Source of the DNA: Mycolicibacterium flavescens
GTDB lineage: Bacteria; Actinomycetota; Actinomycetes; Mycobacteriales; Mycobacteriaceae
Direction: 5' to 3'
Length of the DNA stretch: 64,000 nt
NCBI RefSeq assembly: GCF_001722335.1
Contig: NZ_MIHA01000003.1
Coordinates: 62,001-126,000, forward strand
Each line of letters starts with the position of its first letter. Within the stretch, counting starts at the first letter, position 1. A model generated the notes under the pieces. It was not told the DNA's origin, made no database searches, and was given only the letters and a program-made list of their open reading frames with translations. The position numbers and the translations under genes are program-made. This document shows, in pieces, positions 16,345 through 25,154 of this stretch.

Positions 16345-17538
16345 TTACCTGCTGCTCAGCAGCATCGACCCGGCCACCGGACCGCCGCCGACCCCCACGG
16401 CGACCACCTCCGGAGTCTTGGGGGCCTGCCGTTCACCGCCTTCGCCCCACAGTTGCACACACGCTTCATGCAGGAATCCCATGCCGTGCAAACGCCCGCC
16501 GGAGAGTTGGCCGCCGCTGGTGTTGATCGGCAGCGGGCCGTCGAGCGCGATGCGCGAACCGTCGCCCAAGAACTCGCCGACCTTGCCGTGGTCGCAGAAG
16601 CCCAATGCTTCCAACCACATGACGGTCAGGAATGAGAAGCCGTCGTACAACTGGGCCATGTCGACGTCGGCCGGTTTCAGCGTCGTGTGCTCCCATAGCG
16701 TCGCCGCCGAATCGTGCGCAGCCATCGTGGTGATGTCCGCGCGCTGGTCCCAGGTGGCGCGCTCGAACATGCCCGGCCCGACGGACTCGACGGTCAGGGG
16801 GTGCCGGGGCAGTCCCTTCGCGGCGTCGCGCCGCGAGACGATGACCGCGGTGGCGCCGTCGCAGGGCACGTCGCAGTCGTAGAGGCACAGCGGCTCCGAA
16901 ATCATGCGCGCACTGAGGTAATCGTCCATCGTCATCGGCTCGCGATAGACCGCATCCGGGTTCAATCCCGCGTTGGTGCGGGCGTTGATCGCAATGCGGC
17001 CGAGGTGCTGGCGCGTCAGGCCGAAGTCGTGCATATAGCGCTGCGCGGGCATGGCCAGCCAGTTCGCCGCTGACAGGGCCCCGAACGGGGCCACCCACTC
17101 AAGGTGCGGGGGTAGTTCGCCGCCACCGAACAGCACCGAGGCGCGGCCGCCGCCGGCCTGCTGCGCGGCGGTGGATTCCCACACCGACCGGTACACCACG
17201 ACGTGGTTGGCCAACCCGAGGCTGACGGCCATGCACGCCTCGATCGCCGGGCCGATCTGACCTGCCGTCTCCATCGCCGAGACATACCACCGCGAGCGCA
17301 ACCCCAACGCGTTACGGACCTCCTGCACCGTCGCCCCGGAGAAGCCGGCGTCGGGCACGCCCGGTCCCGGGTAGCTGGCGATTCCGTCGACGTCGTCGAC
17401 GCTGAGCCCGGCATCCTCGATGGCACGCAGCACCGCCTCGACCGTCAGGTCCAGCCCGGTGCGACCCAGTCGGCGGCCGACCTGAGACTTGCCCGCCCCG
17501 GTCAGCACCGCTTTGCCCTCGAACGGACCACCCTTCAC
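16345..17538 (-). CDS. Thiolase-fold lipid-transfer-like protein without nucleophilic Cys
   Basis: 397 residues of the SCP-x/Ltp thiolase family (LTGAGKSQVGRRLGRTG; DGIASYPGPGVPDAGFSG). At the place of the active cysteine it reads SAMETAGQIG, with no Cys, like Ltp2-type proteins that act as retro-aldolases with a DUF35 partner rather than thiolases. The C-terminal part has INTSGGQLSGGRLHGMGF and AVGVGGGPVAGSML. The nearest free DUF35 protein is at 19473. In one operon with the FadD at 14781. Retro-aldolase cleavage of a beta-hydroxyacyl-CoA side chain is a reasonable inference. Confidence 0.88.
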   Translation of the reverse strand: MKGGPFEGKAVLTGAGKSQVGRRLGRTGLDLTVEAVLRAIEDAGLSVDDVDGIASYPGPGVPDAGFSGATVQEVRNALGLRSRWYVSAMETAGQIGPAIEACMAVSLGLANHVVVYRSVWESTAAQQAGGGRASVLFGGGELPPHLEWVAPFGALSAANWLAMPAQRYMHDFGLTRQHLGRIAINARTNAGLNPDAVYREPMTMDDYLSARMISEPLCLYDCDVPCDGATAVIVSRRDAAKGLPRHPLTVESVGPGMFERATWDQRADITTMAAHDSAATLWEHTTLKPADVDMAQLYDGFSFLTVMWLEALGFCDHGKVGEFLGDGSRIALDGPLPINTSGGQLSGGRLHGMGFLHEACVQLWGEGGERQAPKTPEVVAVGVGGGPVAGSMLLSSR

Positions 17539-17639
17539 AAGCGATCCCGCTTCTCTTGTCGCTGGTCGGTCATCCGTTCGCCTCCAGTGCGTTCAGTAAT
17601 AGGTTTGGCGCTTTGACCATACGTCTGACGTCGAACACG

Positions 17640-18098
17640 TCAGAAGATCGCCCGAACGATGAGGTCTACTACCGCGGCGGGCTTCTCAGAGCCCTCGAGT
17701 TCGACCGTGTGCCGCATCGTCAAGTTCGCGGTCGTCTCGTTGGCCTTCGCGACGTCGACGAGTACGGATCGCGCCCGGATCCGGCTGTTCGCCGTGACCG
17801 CCGACAGGAAGCGGACCTTGTTCAGCCCGTAGTTCAGCCTCATCTTCGAGTTGACAATCCGGTAGTTGTCCGCCGAGAGCGTCGGGATCAGGGATAGCGT
17901 GAGGAATCCGTGCGCGATCGTGGCACCGTATTGACTTTCGGCCTTCGCCCGCTCGACATCGACATGGATCCATTGGTGGTCATCGGTGACATCGGCGAAG
18001 GCGTCGATCATCTGCTGATCCACCAGCCGCCACTCACCGACACCAAGCTCTTCTCCGACCGCTTGTTCCGCTTCCTCGATGGATCCGATGACCTTCAT
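17640..18098 (-). CDS. MaoC-family (R)-specific enoyl-CoA hydratase
   Basis: 152 residues, one hotdog domain. FADVTDDHQWIHVD holds the hydratase motif with catalytic Asp40 and His45, and AHGFLTLSLIPTL forms the following helix. Length is standard for single-domain R-hydratases. ATG 18098 follows AAAGGCGG; a longer upstream frame (to 18188) has no such site and an atypical composition. It should hydrate a trans-enoyl-CoA to the (R)-3-hydroxyacyl-CoA. Divergent from the thiolase at 18284, with a palindrome between them. Confidence 0.92.
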   Translation of the reverse strand: MKVIGSIEEAEQAVGEELGVGEWRLVDQQMIDAFADVTDDHQWIHVDVERAKAESQYGATIAHGFLTLSLIPTLSADNYRIVNSKMRLNYGLNKVRFLSAVTANSRIRARSVLVDVAKANETTANLTMRHTVELEGSEKPAAVVDLIVRAIF

Positions 18099-18200
18099 AA
18101 ACGTCCGCCTTTCGATATAAGAGGTGCGTTCCGAGCTCACCGGTCGAGGAGTTGCTCGACGTCTCGTCACCGCGCTGACCCACGTCACGACGCGACCAAG

Positions 18201-18226
18201 TATACCGCTATCTATTTAACGGTATA
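18201..18226. promoter_or_regulatory. Inverted repeat TATACCG-N12-CGGTATA
   Basis: Exact 7-bp arms (18201-18207 and 18220-18226) around an AT-rich centre, in the gap between the divergent MaoC and thiolase genes. It is a good candidate operator or overlapping pair of -10 regions controlling both. Confidence 0.5.
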
Positions 18227-18283
18227 GACTGACGACGCTCACCGGGCATCGCGCCCGACTCGCCCGACGACCCTGGGAGATAC

Positions 18284-19471
18284 ATGGCCACCACCACATC
18301 CCGCGCAGCGATCGTGGCCGCTGCCCGCACCGCGATCGGGACGGCACGCAGAGGCACCCTCGCCAACGTTCCCGCGATCGAGTTGGCCAAGCCCGTCGTC
18401 GCGGCGGTCGTCGAACGGTCCGGCCTCGATCCGGCCGCCTTCGACGACCTGGTACTGGCCGAAAGCATGCAGGGCGGCGGCGACAGCGCCCGCTACATCG
18501 CCGTGGCGCTGGGCCTGGTCGACATTCCCGGGATCGCCGTCAATCGACAGTGCGCATCGAGCCTGTCCGCCATCGCGGTGGGCGCTGGGCAGATCGCCTC
18601 CGGCATGAGCCGTGCCATCCTCGCCGGCGGCATGGAGTCGCTGTCCACCGGACCGATCATGCAGAAGCGCAAGCCCTTCACGTCGGGCAAGTCACCCGAG
18701 GACTACGAGCAGTGGTTCCCCGAATCGCATCCGCCGACCGCGGAAGCGCCCGCGATGGACATGTCCATCACCGTCGCGCACAACTGCAACGTCCAGTACG
18801 GGATCACCCGCCAAGACCAGGACGAATGGGCGCTGCGTAGCCATCAACGCGCCATCAAGGCCATCGACGCCGGATCGTTCACCGACGAGATCATCCCGAT
18901 CCAGGTTCCCCAGGCAGACGGGACCACGATCACCTTCGCCGAGGACGAGCATCCGCGGCGCGGTAGTTCGATGGAGTCCCTCGCCGGATTGAAGGTATTG
19001 CACCCGGAGATCGAGGGCTTCTCGGTCACCGCAGGCAACTCCTCGGGCATCAACGACGCCGCGGCGGTCGTCGCGCTGGCGGCTCCCGACACTGCGCAGG
19101 ACGTGCTTGCCAACGTGCTGTCGTGGACGCAGGTCGGGCTGGACCCGACCCGCACCGGCAGCGGACCGATCAAGGCGATCCCGAAGGCGCTGGAACTGTC
19201 AGGCCGCAAGCTCGAGGACGTCGCGCTCTTCGAGATCAACGAGGCGTTCGCCGCGCAGGCCGTGGCGTGTGCCCGCGAACTCGGCCTCAACGAGGAGATC
19301 GTCAACGTGTACGGCTCGGGCATCAGTCTCGGCCACCCGATCGCCGCGACCGGAGCCCGGATGGTCACCTCGGCGATCTACGAACTGCGCCGCCGCGGCG
19401 GCGGCATCGGCGTGCTGTCCATGTGCGCGGGCGGCGGCATGGGCGCCGCGATGGTCATCGAGGTGGCCTGA
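18284..19471 (+). CDS. Acetyl-CoA acyltransferase (degradative thiolase)
   Basis: 395 residues with the full thiolase triad: Cys90 in NRQCASSLSAI, His351 in GISLGHPIAATGARM and Cys381 in LSMCAGGGMG. Typical N-terminus (RAAIVAAARTAIGTARRG) and FEINEAFAAQAVAC region. It should cleave a 3-ketoacyl-CoA with CoA. The following gene begins 1 bp after its stop and encodes a DUF35 protein, a partner more usual for Ltp-type thiolases. Its substrate probably comes from the MaoC hydratase and SDRs nearby. Confidence 0.93.
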   Translation: MATTTSRAAIVAAARTAIGTARRGTLANVPAIELAKPVVAAVVERSGLDPAAFDDLVLAESMQGGGDSARYIAVALGLVDIPGIAVNRQCASSLSAIAVGAGQIASGMSRAILAGGMESLSTGPIMQKRKPFTSGKSPEDYEQWFPESHPPTAEAPAMDMSITVAHNCNVQYGITRQDQDEWALRSHQRAIKAIDAGSFTDEIIPIQVPQADGTTITFAEDEHPRRGSSMESLAGLKVLHPEIEGFSVTAGNSSGINDAAAVVALAAPDTAQDVLANVLSWTQVGLDPTRTGSGPIKAIPKALELSGRKLEDVALFEINEAFAAQAVACARELGLNEEIVNVYGSGISLGHPIAATGARMVTSAIYELRRRGGGIGVLSMCAGGGMGAAMVIEVA

Positions 19472-19472
19472 C

Positions 19473-19901
19473 ATGAGCGCACTGATCACCGAGGGATTGT
19501 TCCGGCTGGACGGCGAGCGCGCGGTGCTGTTCGCGTCCCGCAGGCGGTCGTCGGGCGTGGTGAAGTTCCCCGCCGAACGGCCCGAACTCTTCGACGGCGA
19601 CCCCGAGATCCAGGACGACATCGAAAAGATCGAATTGTCCACCGAGGGAACGCTGTACACCTACACCACGCAGGAGTTCCTGCCGCCGCTGCCATACAAG
19701 GGCAAGCGCGATCCGAAGGCGTTCAGGCCTTACGTGGTCGGCTTCGTCGAGTTGGCTGAGGGCGTGCTGGTGGAGTCGCTGATCGTCGGCGCGACCGCCG
19801 AGCAGCTGCAGATCGGCCAGCGCCTGGTGTCGACCACCACGACGCTCGAGACCGACGACGGCAAGTCACTGGTGACGTTCGCGTTCCGTCCCACCACGTA
19901 G
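19473..19901 (+). CDS. DUF35 OB-fold protein without zinc-ribbon cysteines
   Basis: 142 residues. The OB-fold part is clear (TLYTYTTQEFLPPLPYKG; FRPYVVGFVELAEGVLVES; IGQRLVSTTTTLE). The N-terminal rubredoxin-like segment, which in DUF35 proteins has four Cys binding zinc, reads LFASRRRSSGVVKFPAERPE with none. It retains the spacing but cannot bind metal that way. Starts 1 bp after the thiolase stop, so it is translationally linked and likely a partner chain for a thiolase-fold enzyme, possibly also that at 16345. Confidence 0.85.
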   Translation: MSALITEGLFRLDGERAVLFASRRRSSGVVKFPAERPELFDGDPEIQDDIEKIELSTEGTLYTYTTQEFLPPLPYKGKRDPKAFRPYVVGFVELAEGVLVESLIVGATAEQLQIGQRLVSTTTTLETDDGKSLVTFAFRPTT

Positions 19902-19911
19902 GGTCCACGAT

Positions 19912-20928
19912 GTGACCGACCTGGGCAGCCCGCCGTTCGGGCTTCATCCCCTGCACGGCGTGCACCAACCGACGACCGGCAATCCGCCGCGTCGCCCCGG
20001 ATCCGCTCGACGGACCACGTCGATCGACATGACCCGGGACGACGGCACTTTAGACCCCGTGCACCTCAACGGTCGCGCCAGGGACCTTCGGACGGCGCCC
20101 GACGGCACCGCTACCGTGCTCGGCGAGGCCGGTTTGTCGGCCACCATCGAACTGGTCGCCCGCGTCGTCCGGCACGTCGAAGTCACACCGCCGGTCGATG
20201 CGGTGTCACACCTCTCCGGCGCACCGGCGATGAGCGGTTTTCGCGCGGCCGCCGACAAGGCGGCCCCGGACCTGCGCGCCGCTCGCGACCTGCGCTACAC
20301 GCTGCTCGACGACGTCCCCGTGGCGACACTGATCTCCGGCCACGCCCTGTCCGCGTCAGGCCTGCTGGGGCATTACGCGCAGTCCGGGTACCTACCGGTG
20401 GCCGACCAGTGCGCTGGATTTGCCACCGGCGGCCTGCTGATGAACTCCTTCGAAACCGGCGATCTTGCCGTGGTCACCGGGCCCGCAGCGCCGGATCTCG
20501 ACGGCGGTGATGACCGGTGGGCGTGGCACCGGATGCCGCCGTTGCCGGTGAACGGCATGCGCCGGCGCCGGCGCATCGACGTCTACGACGACGGTGACGG
20601 GCGAATCGGCATCGACGCCATGTTCCGCGACACCTATGTGCGGACCGACGCCGTGGAGACGATCATCCACGAGTACACCCTGGCCGCGGCTGTCGACGCC
20701 GACACCGGAGTGATCCTCGAGTCACACGCCACTCCGCGAGTGCTGCCCTGGTAGGAATGCCCGGGCGCAGTGGCCAGCGCCGAGCGGATCGCCGGAATGA
20801 CACTGCGCGAACTGCACTTCCGGGTTCGGCAGGAGTTGTTCGGCACCAGCACGTGCACCCATCTCAACGATCTGCTGCGCAGCGTCGCCGACGCCGAGGC
20901 GCTGATCGACCAGATGCGCGCGGCCTAA
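19912..20928 (+). pseudogene. DUF2889 gene interrupted by an in-frame TAG at 20752-20754
   Basis: GTG 19912 opens 280 codons of a DUF2889-like protein (RRTTSIDMTRDDGTLD, GRARDLRTAPDG, SHLSGAPAMSGFRAAAD, LLDDVPVATLISGHAL), ending at LPW-TAG. In the same frame the family sequence simply continues: ECPGAVASAERIAGMTLREL, HFRVRQELFGTSTCTHL, NDLLRSVADAEALIDQM, with TAA at 20926-20928. Without the TAG the protein is 338 residues. A one-base change (for example CAG to TAG) would explain it. The retained C-terminus without other lesions implies a recent mutation, readthrough or sequence error. The upstream 280 residues could still be made. Tail overlaps the convergent TetR stop. Confidence 0.8.
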
Positions 20929-21584
20929 TCCCGCGCCTTCCCCGCACGCTTGACCGCCGATGTCCGCGGTGTGAGCGATGCTGCGAGCAGATTGCGGAGA
21001 ATCCCCTCCTCACCGCCGTCCTCTGGATTCGCAGGTTCAGACATGAGGCTGAAGTTGATTCGAGTCACCCAACGGGCCAACGTGTCCGGGGAGAGATCAT
21101 CGCGCACTTCCCCGGCCGCCGCAGCGCCGGCGATACGATGACCGAGCGCTTCGGCGAGCTTGTCACGCCACAGGTCTGAGTGCTCGGCCGCATGGTAGGT
21201 GTGCGCCGCTTCGTCGTTGTGAATGAGTAGTCGGATGATCGGCGATGTGCGGGCTGCGGCATTTCCGGCAAGACACGCCGCGACCAGACGATCGAGGAAA
21301 GGCTCGTCTGTACGCCAGCAATGGTCGGCGGCGGCGAGCACGCCGTCAAGGGCACGAACGAACGAGGAAACGAGAATCGCGTCTTTGTTCGGGAAGTAGT
21401 AGTAGACCGTGGATCGGTTGACGTCCGCCTTGTTGGCGATGTCACTCATGCGGGTGCGGGTCGGTCCACGGTCGGCATAGCAGGCTTCCGCGGCTGCCAG
21501 CAGTCGTTCTCGCGCTTCGTCCTCGTTCAGCGGTAAGTCCGCGCCCCAGGCGCCGGCACGATTCACCTCCGGGTGCGCGGTCAC
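20925..21584 (-). CDS. TetR/AcrR-family regulator, paralogue of the one at 904
   Basis: 219 residues. HTH: EDEARERLLAAAEACYADRG, RMSDIANKADVNRSTVYYYF, PNKDAILVSSFVRALDGVL. The ligand domain resembles that of the 904 protein (DHCWRTDEPFLDRLVAACL; AGEVRDDLSPDTLARWVTRI). It is divergent from the membrane protein gene at 21723, and the gap has a TTGTGGTCC box like those before the 904 gene. The ATG 21584 start fits the paralogue's N-terminal length. Stop codon overlaps the 3' end of the DUF2889 gene by 4 bp. Confidence 0.88.
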   Translation of the reverse strand: MTAHPEVNRAGAWGADLPLNEDEARERLLAAAEACYADRGPTRTRMSDIANKADVNRSTVYYYFPNKDAILVSSFVRALDGVLAAADHCWRTDEPFLDRLVAACLAGNAAARTSPIIRLLIHNDEAAHTYHAAEHSDLWRDKLAEALGHRIAGAAAAGEVRDDLSPDTLARWVTRINFSLMSEPANPEDGGEEGILRNLLAASLTPRTSAVKRAGKARD

Positions 21585-21638
21585 GAGTCAGGAGCTTACC
21601 TCCGGCTATTGCTCCTGTCCGACAAAATTACCTCTTGT

Positions 21639-21694
21639 GTTGTAGACCCAACAACTGCGCGATATTTGTCTGATGTGACTAACTCTTGTGGTCC
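21639..21694. promoter_or_regulatory. Candidate operator region: GTTGT-N7-ACAAC and TTGTGGTCC
   Basis: An exact 5-bp inverted repeat (21639-21655) and a TTGTGGTCC box (21686-21694) lie between the divergent TetR (start 21584) and membrane protein (start 21723) genes. The second matches the arm of the 811-840 palindrome, in front of the paralogous TetR gene. Confidence 0.4.
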
Positions 21695-21722
21695 ACGACG
21701 AGTGCAGCAAAGGAGAGCAGAC

Positions 21723-22559
21723 ATGCTGAGCGTCGTCGATCAACTGGCTACGCGGGCGGATCTCATCCCCAAGGATCCGGCACCGGAACTGATCAAATCG
21801 ATGACGTGGCAGGTCTCCATGCTGGCCGTCACAGTGATCCTGGCAGCGCTGGTCTTCGGCTACGCCCTCAGGACGTGGCGCACCACCGGACGCTCCGAAA
21901 TGTTCTGGATCACGCTCGGAGCGCTGGCCGCGGTGTTCTACGAGCCTCTCGGTGACTACATGGTCGACATCACCTATCACCGGTCCGGCGCACTGACCTC
22001 GCTGACCGGTTTCAGCGGCACCATCCCACTGTGGGTGTTGTTCATGTACCCCGTCTTCTGGGGCCCGGCGATCCTGTACTTGGTCACCCGCCTCGAGACC
22101 GGCCTTGCCATGAAACGGTGGATGGGCCTGTTCGCCTTGTCCATCCCCTTCACGTTGTTCTTCGAGGTGCCGATGCTCCAACTCGGCCTCTACCAGTACT
22201 ACGGATCGCAGCAGCCCATCGCGGTCTGGGGATACCCCCTCTGGATGGCCTTCTCCAACACCGCCGCCATCTTCATGGTGTCCCTGCTGGTCCATGCCGC
22301 CAGGAAGACCGCGCTGGTGCGTGGGCGCCCCGCCTACCTCGTGCTCCTCGTGCCGAGCTTCATCATCGGCGTTGGCGTGACCACGATCGTCCCGATCGGC
22401 TTGGCCATGAGCTCCACCACCTCGCTGCTCATCATCAACCTGTGCGCCACGGTGTCAGCGGTTCTGTCGGTCGCGTACGCCTGGGTCGGGTTCAAGATGG
22501 TCATGCCGTCGACCCCGACGCAGTCCCTGGCTGCCGAGAAGGACGCCGTCGCAGCCTGA
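21723..22559 (+). CDS. Polytopic membrane protein, unknown function
   Basis: 278 residues with about seven hydrophobic segments: MLAVTVILAALVFGYAL, MFWITLGALAAVFYEPL, IPLWVLFMYPVFWGPAILYL, WMGLFALSIPFTLFFEVPML, AFSNTAAIFMVSLLVHA, AYLVLLVPSFIIGVGVT and LLIINLCATVSAVLSVAYA. Conserved-looking Glu/Tyr/Trp in YEPLGDYMVDITYH suggest a bound ligand. No transporter motif recognised. AAAGGAGAG precedes ATG 21723. The divergent TetR probably controls it, as with many exporters; what it handles is not known. Confidence 0.85.
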   Translation: MLSVVDQLATRADLIPKDPAPELIKSMTWQVSMLAVTVILAALVFGYALRTWRTTGRSEMFWITLGALAAVFYEPLGDYMVDITYHRSGALTSLTGFSGTIPLWVLFMYPVFWGPAILYLVTRLETGLAMKRWMGLFALSIPFTLFFEVPMLQLGLYQYYGSQQPIAVWGYPLWMAFSNTAAIFMVSLLVHAARKTALVRGRPAYLVLLVPSFIIGVGVTTIVPIGLAMSSTTSLLIINLCATVSAVLSVAYAWVGFKMVMPSTPTQSLAAEKDAVAA

Positions 22560-22663
22560 TCGACGCCGGGGAGGGACGGAGTACAGCGAATATCAGATCA
22601 CCCGGCCGACCGGCGGAGGCCAATCGAACTACTTCGCTGCACCCGTGACCTCGGGCGGAGTCG

Positions 22664-24100
22664 TCACACGCGTGCAGGAAACGGCTGACACGTGTGGTGG
22701 GCGACCATCGCCGACCCCGGTGGGCCGAGCGTGTTCTTGTGCCGGATCTGGCGGCGATAGAACAACTGACACAGCTGCTCGTCGTGCCGACCGCCGTCTG
22801 CCAGCACGAACTGCTCCAGCGCCGCATCACCTTCCTGCCACGTCGCCGGTCGATGGCCGAGCACCGGGACGAGGTCATCGAGATCGGAGTTGGTGAACTC
22901 CACGCCGACTTCGTCTTCCCGCTGCACGTGGCGGGCGAGGCGGAACGCGCCGCGTAACCGGTACCGGATGTACTCGTCGTCGGTGTCGATTCCGCGCAGC
23001 ATCCCGACGAGTTGATCGTGCGCAGTAGCGGCCCGTGTCACCGTCGCCGCGGGGAGCTCCGGCGGTTCGAGCTCGAGGCCGAGGCGCTCCCCCAGCGCCT
23101 CGATGGCGTGCAAGTTCGTCTCGCTGCACCAGTGCAGGTTGGTCATGTAGTCCGACTCGGGCAGCGGATCGTTCAGCGAGTTCCGGAAGGCGAGTTCGTT
23201 GGTAAGGGTAAAGGCGATGTGGTGCAACTGAATTGCGTCCATGTCGACGGGGAAGCCGCCGGCCCGCTCGTATTCCTGATACAGCTTCTCGAAGTCTCCG
23301 AAGTGCAGAACGGTGTCCCGCATCCTCGGCGCGGCCAGGTCCATCATCGGGTCGCCGATGTGACCGGCCTCGACGTCGAGGATCGCCCGCAGCTGTCCGT
23401 CCTTCTGGTGCAACTGACCCGAGTCCCACACGATGGCCGACTCACGCCCCTTGGTGTCCACAGGATTTCGCTTCAGCCAACCCAGGACGAACTCCAGCAG
23501 CGGGTTGGGCGCATTCTTGCCTGCCCGCCACACGGCCTCGAAGCGGCCGATGCCGTAGCTCCCGATCCCGGCCGGAGTCGCGGCCCGCTGGATACCTGCT
23601 TCGAGGAACGGCTTCAGCGGCAGGCGGTGAAGCCTCGCGAGCTGCCCCATGTAGTCGCGCATCAGGAGGTCGCGCTGATCGGTGGTGAGGCCCTCGAGTC
23701 CGGGTTGGCCGTCGACGCGGTGCATTACGTAGGCGGGCAGCTCATCGATCCATCCGTACACCGTGGGGACCGGAATGCCCTGCTCGGACATCACCCGCTG
23801 CAGTGACATCTCGTGACGCAACGGGAACTGCATGGGTATCCCGGCGCCGCGCTCACCACGAACGACCAACGGCAATTCCTCGCCGTCGCGCTCGGCATCG
23901 ACCAACCAGGCGTAGCGCCATCGCGCCTGACGCGTGACGGTTAGGACGCGCGCACCCATGTGCTGGGTGATCCAACTCGAGATGGCGGCTTCGTCGCTCG
24001 ACGTCTGACGACGGGCCTGCGCTGCAGCGGATCCCGCGCTGGCGACGATCCTCGTCGACGGCGTCCTGTGTCGCCGGCGGTTATCGGGGTCGACCGGCAT
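22664..24100 (-). CDS. APH-family phosphotransferase-like protein with degenerate catalytic loop
   Basis: 478 residues, aminoglycoside-phosphotransferase fold: LPLVVRGERGAGIPMQFPL (N-lobe strands), YVMHRVDGQPGLEG, MGQLARLHRLPL, then AIVWDSGQLHQKDG and RAILDVEAGHIGDPMMDLA. In active members the loop is HGDxxxxN; here the His-Gly-Asp is replaced by Trp-Asp-Ser, though the later metal Asp (ILDVE) is kept. About 200 further residues form an unusual C-terminal helical extension. Activity is doubtful. It follows the reductase gene with a 1-bp overlap, so it belongs to the Rieske operon. Confidence 0.82.
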   Translation of the reverse strand: MPVDPDNRRRHRTPSTRIVASAGSAAAQARRQTSSDEAAISSWITQHMGARVLTVTRQARWRYAWLVDAERDGEELPLVVRGERGAGIPMQFPLRHEMSLQRVMSEQGIPVPTVYGWIDELPAYVMHRVDGQPGLEGLTTDQRDLLMRDYMGQLARLHRLPLKPFLEAGIQRAATPAGIGSYGIGRFEAVWRAGKNAPNPLLEFVLGWLKRNPVDTKGRESAIVWDSGQLHQKDGQLRAILDVEAGHIGDPMMDLAAPRMRDTVLHFGDFEKLYQEYERAGGFPVDMDAIQLHHIAFTLTNELAFRNSLNDPLPESDYMTNLHWCSETNLHAIEALGERLGLELEPPELPAATVTRAATAHDQLVGMLRGIDTDDEYIRYRLRGAFRLARHVQREDEVGVEFTNSDLDDLVPVLGHRPATWQEGDAALEQFVLADGGRHDEQLCQLFYRRQIRHKNTLGPPGSAMVAHHTCQPFPARV

Positions 24101-25137
24101 CAGAATTCAATCCTGATGCGCTCAGAGGATGGTCGGGCTTGGCATCCCAGCACAATGCCGTCCGCGATGTCGTCATCGTCGAGCACGCCGTGGGTATCCA
24201 TCTCGACCTTCCCGTCGATCAGAACGCATTGGCATGTGCCGCAATCACCTTCACGGCAGGAGTAGGGCGCTTCGATCCCCTGGTCGACGAGCAGGTCGAT
24301 CAAGGTGTCTTTCGGTGTCCATGTCAGCGTGTGGGTCGAACCGTTCAGCTCGACGACCACCTCGGCGGTCAGCTGGTCATCGGCAGAATCGCCGATTTGA
24401 TCGACACTCAGCGGCCTGTCGACGAACGGATCCCCGGACAGTGAAACAAAGTTCTCAATGTGGATCCGGGTGCGCGGTGTTCCCAGACTTTCGATCGCAC
24501 TGCGCGCGCTCTTCATGAATGGTGCTGGGCCGCAGATGAAAACGTCATGGTCCACGAATGGTGCGAGGAGCGGTGTCAGGGTCGCGTCATTGGGCAGGCC
24601 CTGCACACTCTCCAGCCAATGGATGACTGTCAGCCGATCAGAATGCTCCGCAACGAGTTCGCGCAGCGCCGCGGCGAAGATGATGGCATCAGGGTCCCTG
24701 TTGGCGTAGATGAGCACCACTCGCCCGCGCCCCTGGGCCAACACGGACTTGGTGATGGACATCATGGGGGTGATGCCGCTGCCGCCGGCAAGCAGCAGTA
24801 GATCCTTGTCCAAGTCGTCGGGACTGAAAATGCCGGCCGGAGGCAAGCATTCGAACTCATCACCTGGACGGGCGTTGTCGCACAACCAATTCGAGGCATA
24901 CCCCGCAGCGGTACGCTTCACCGTCACAGCCAGCCGCTTGTCGGTGTCCGGCGAGCTGCACAAAGAATAGCAACGGGCGACGAACCCCGTCCGCTCGCTC
25001 GGCACTCGCAACGTCAGGAACTGGCCAGGCCGGTAACCGACATCGCAACCATTGGGTGGGTCGAACACGATGGTGACAGCGTCGGCGGTCTCGGCGACGA
25101 CGTCGGCCACTGTGAGTGTCCAATTCGGCACTGGCAC
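24100..25137 (-). CDS. Oxygenase reductase: FAD/NAD domains plus C-terminal 2Fe-2S ferredoxin (KshB-like)
   Basis: 345 residues. FAD-binding RCYSLCSSPDTDKRL, NAD-binding LLLLAGGSGITPMMSI and VFICGPAPFM, then a plant-type 2Fe-2S domain with YSCREGDCGTCQCVL and the fourth Cys in VLGCQAR. The order FAD - NAD - ferredoxin and the length are those of class IA-type reductases such as KshB of 3-ketosteroid 9-alpha-hydroxylase. It should pass NADH electrons to the Rieske oxygenase encoded 18 bp upstream. Specificity for steroids is not established by sequence alone. Confidence 0.9.
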   Translation of the reverse strand: MPVPNWTLTVADVVAETADAVTIVFDPPNGCDVGYRPGQFLTLRVPSERTGFVARCYSLCSSPDTDKRLAVTVKRTAAGYASNWLCDNARPGDEFECLPPAGIFSPDDLDKDLLLLAGGSGITPMMSITKSVLAQGRGRVVLIYANRDPDAIIFAAALRELVAEHSDRLTVIHWLESVQGLPNDATLTPLLAPFVDHDVFICGPAPFMKSARSAIESLGTPRTRIHIENFVSLSGDPFVDRPLSVDQIGDSADDQLTAEVVVELNGSTHTLTWTPKDTLIDLLVDQGIEAPYSCREGDCGTCQCVLIDGKVEMDTHGVLDDDDIADGIVLGCQARPSSERIRIEF

Positions 25138-25154
25138 TGGGTGTTTGAGCTTAG

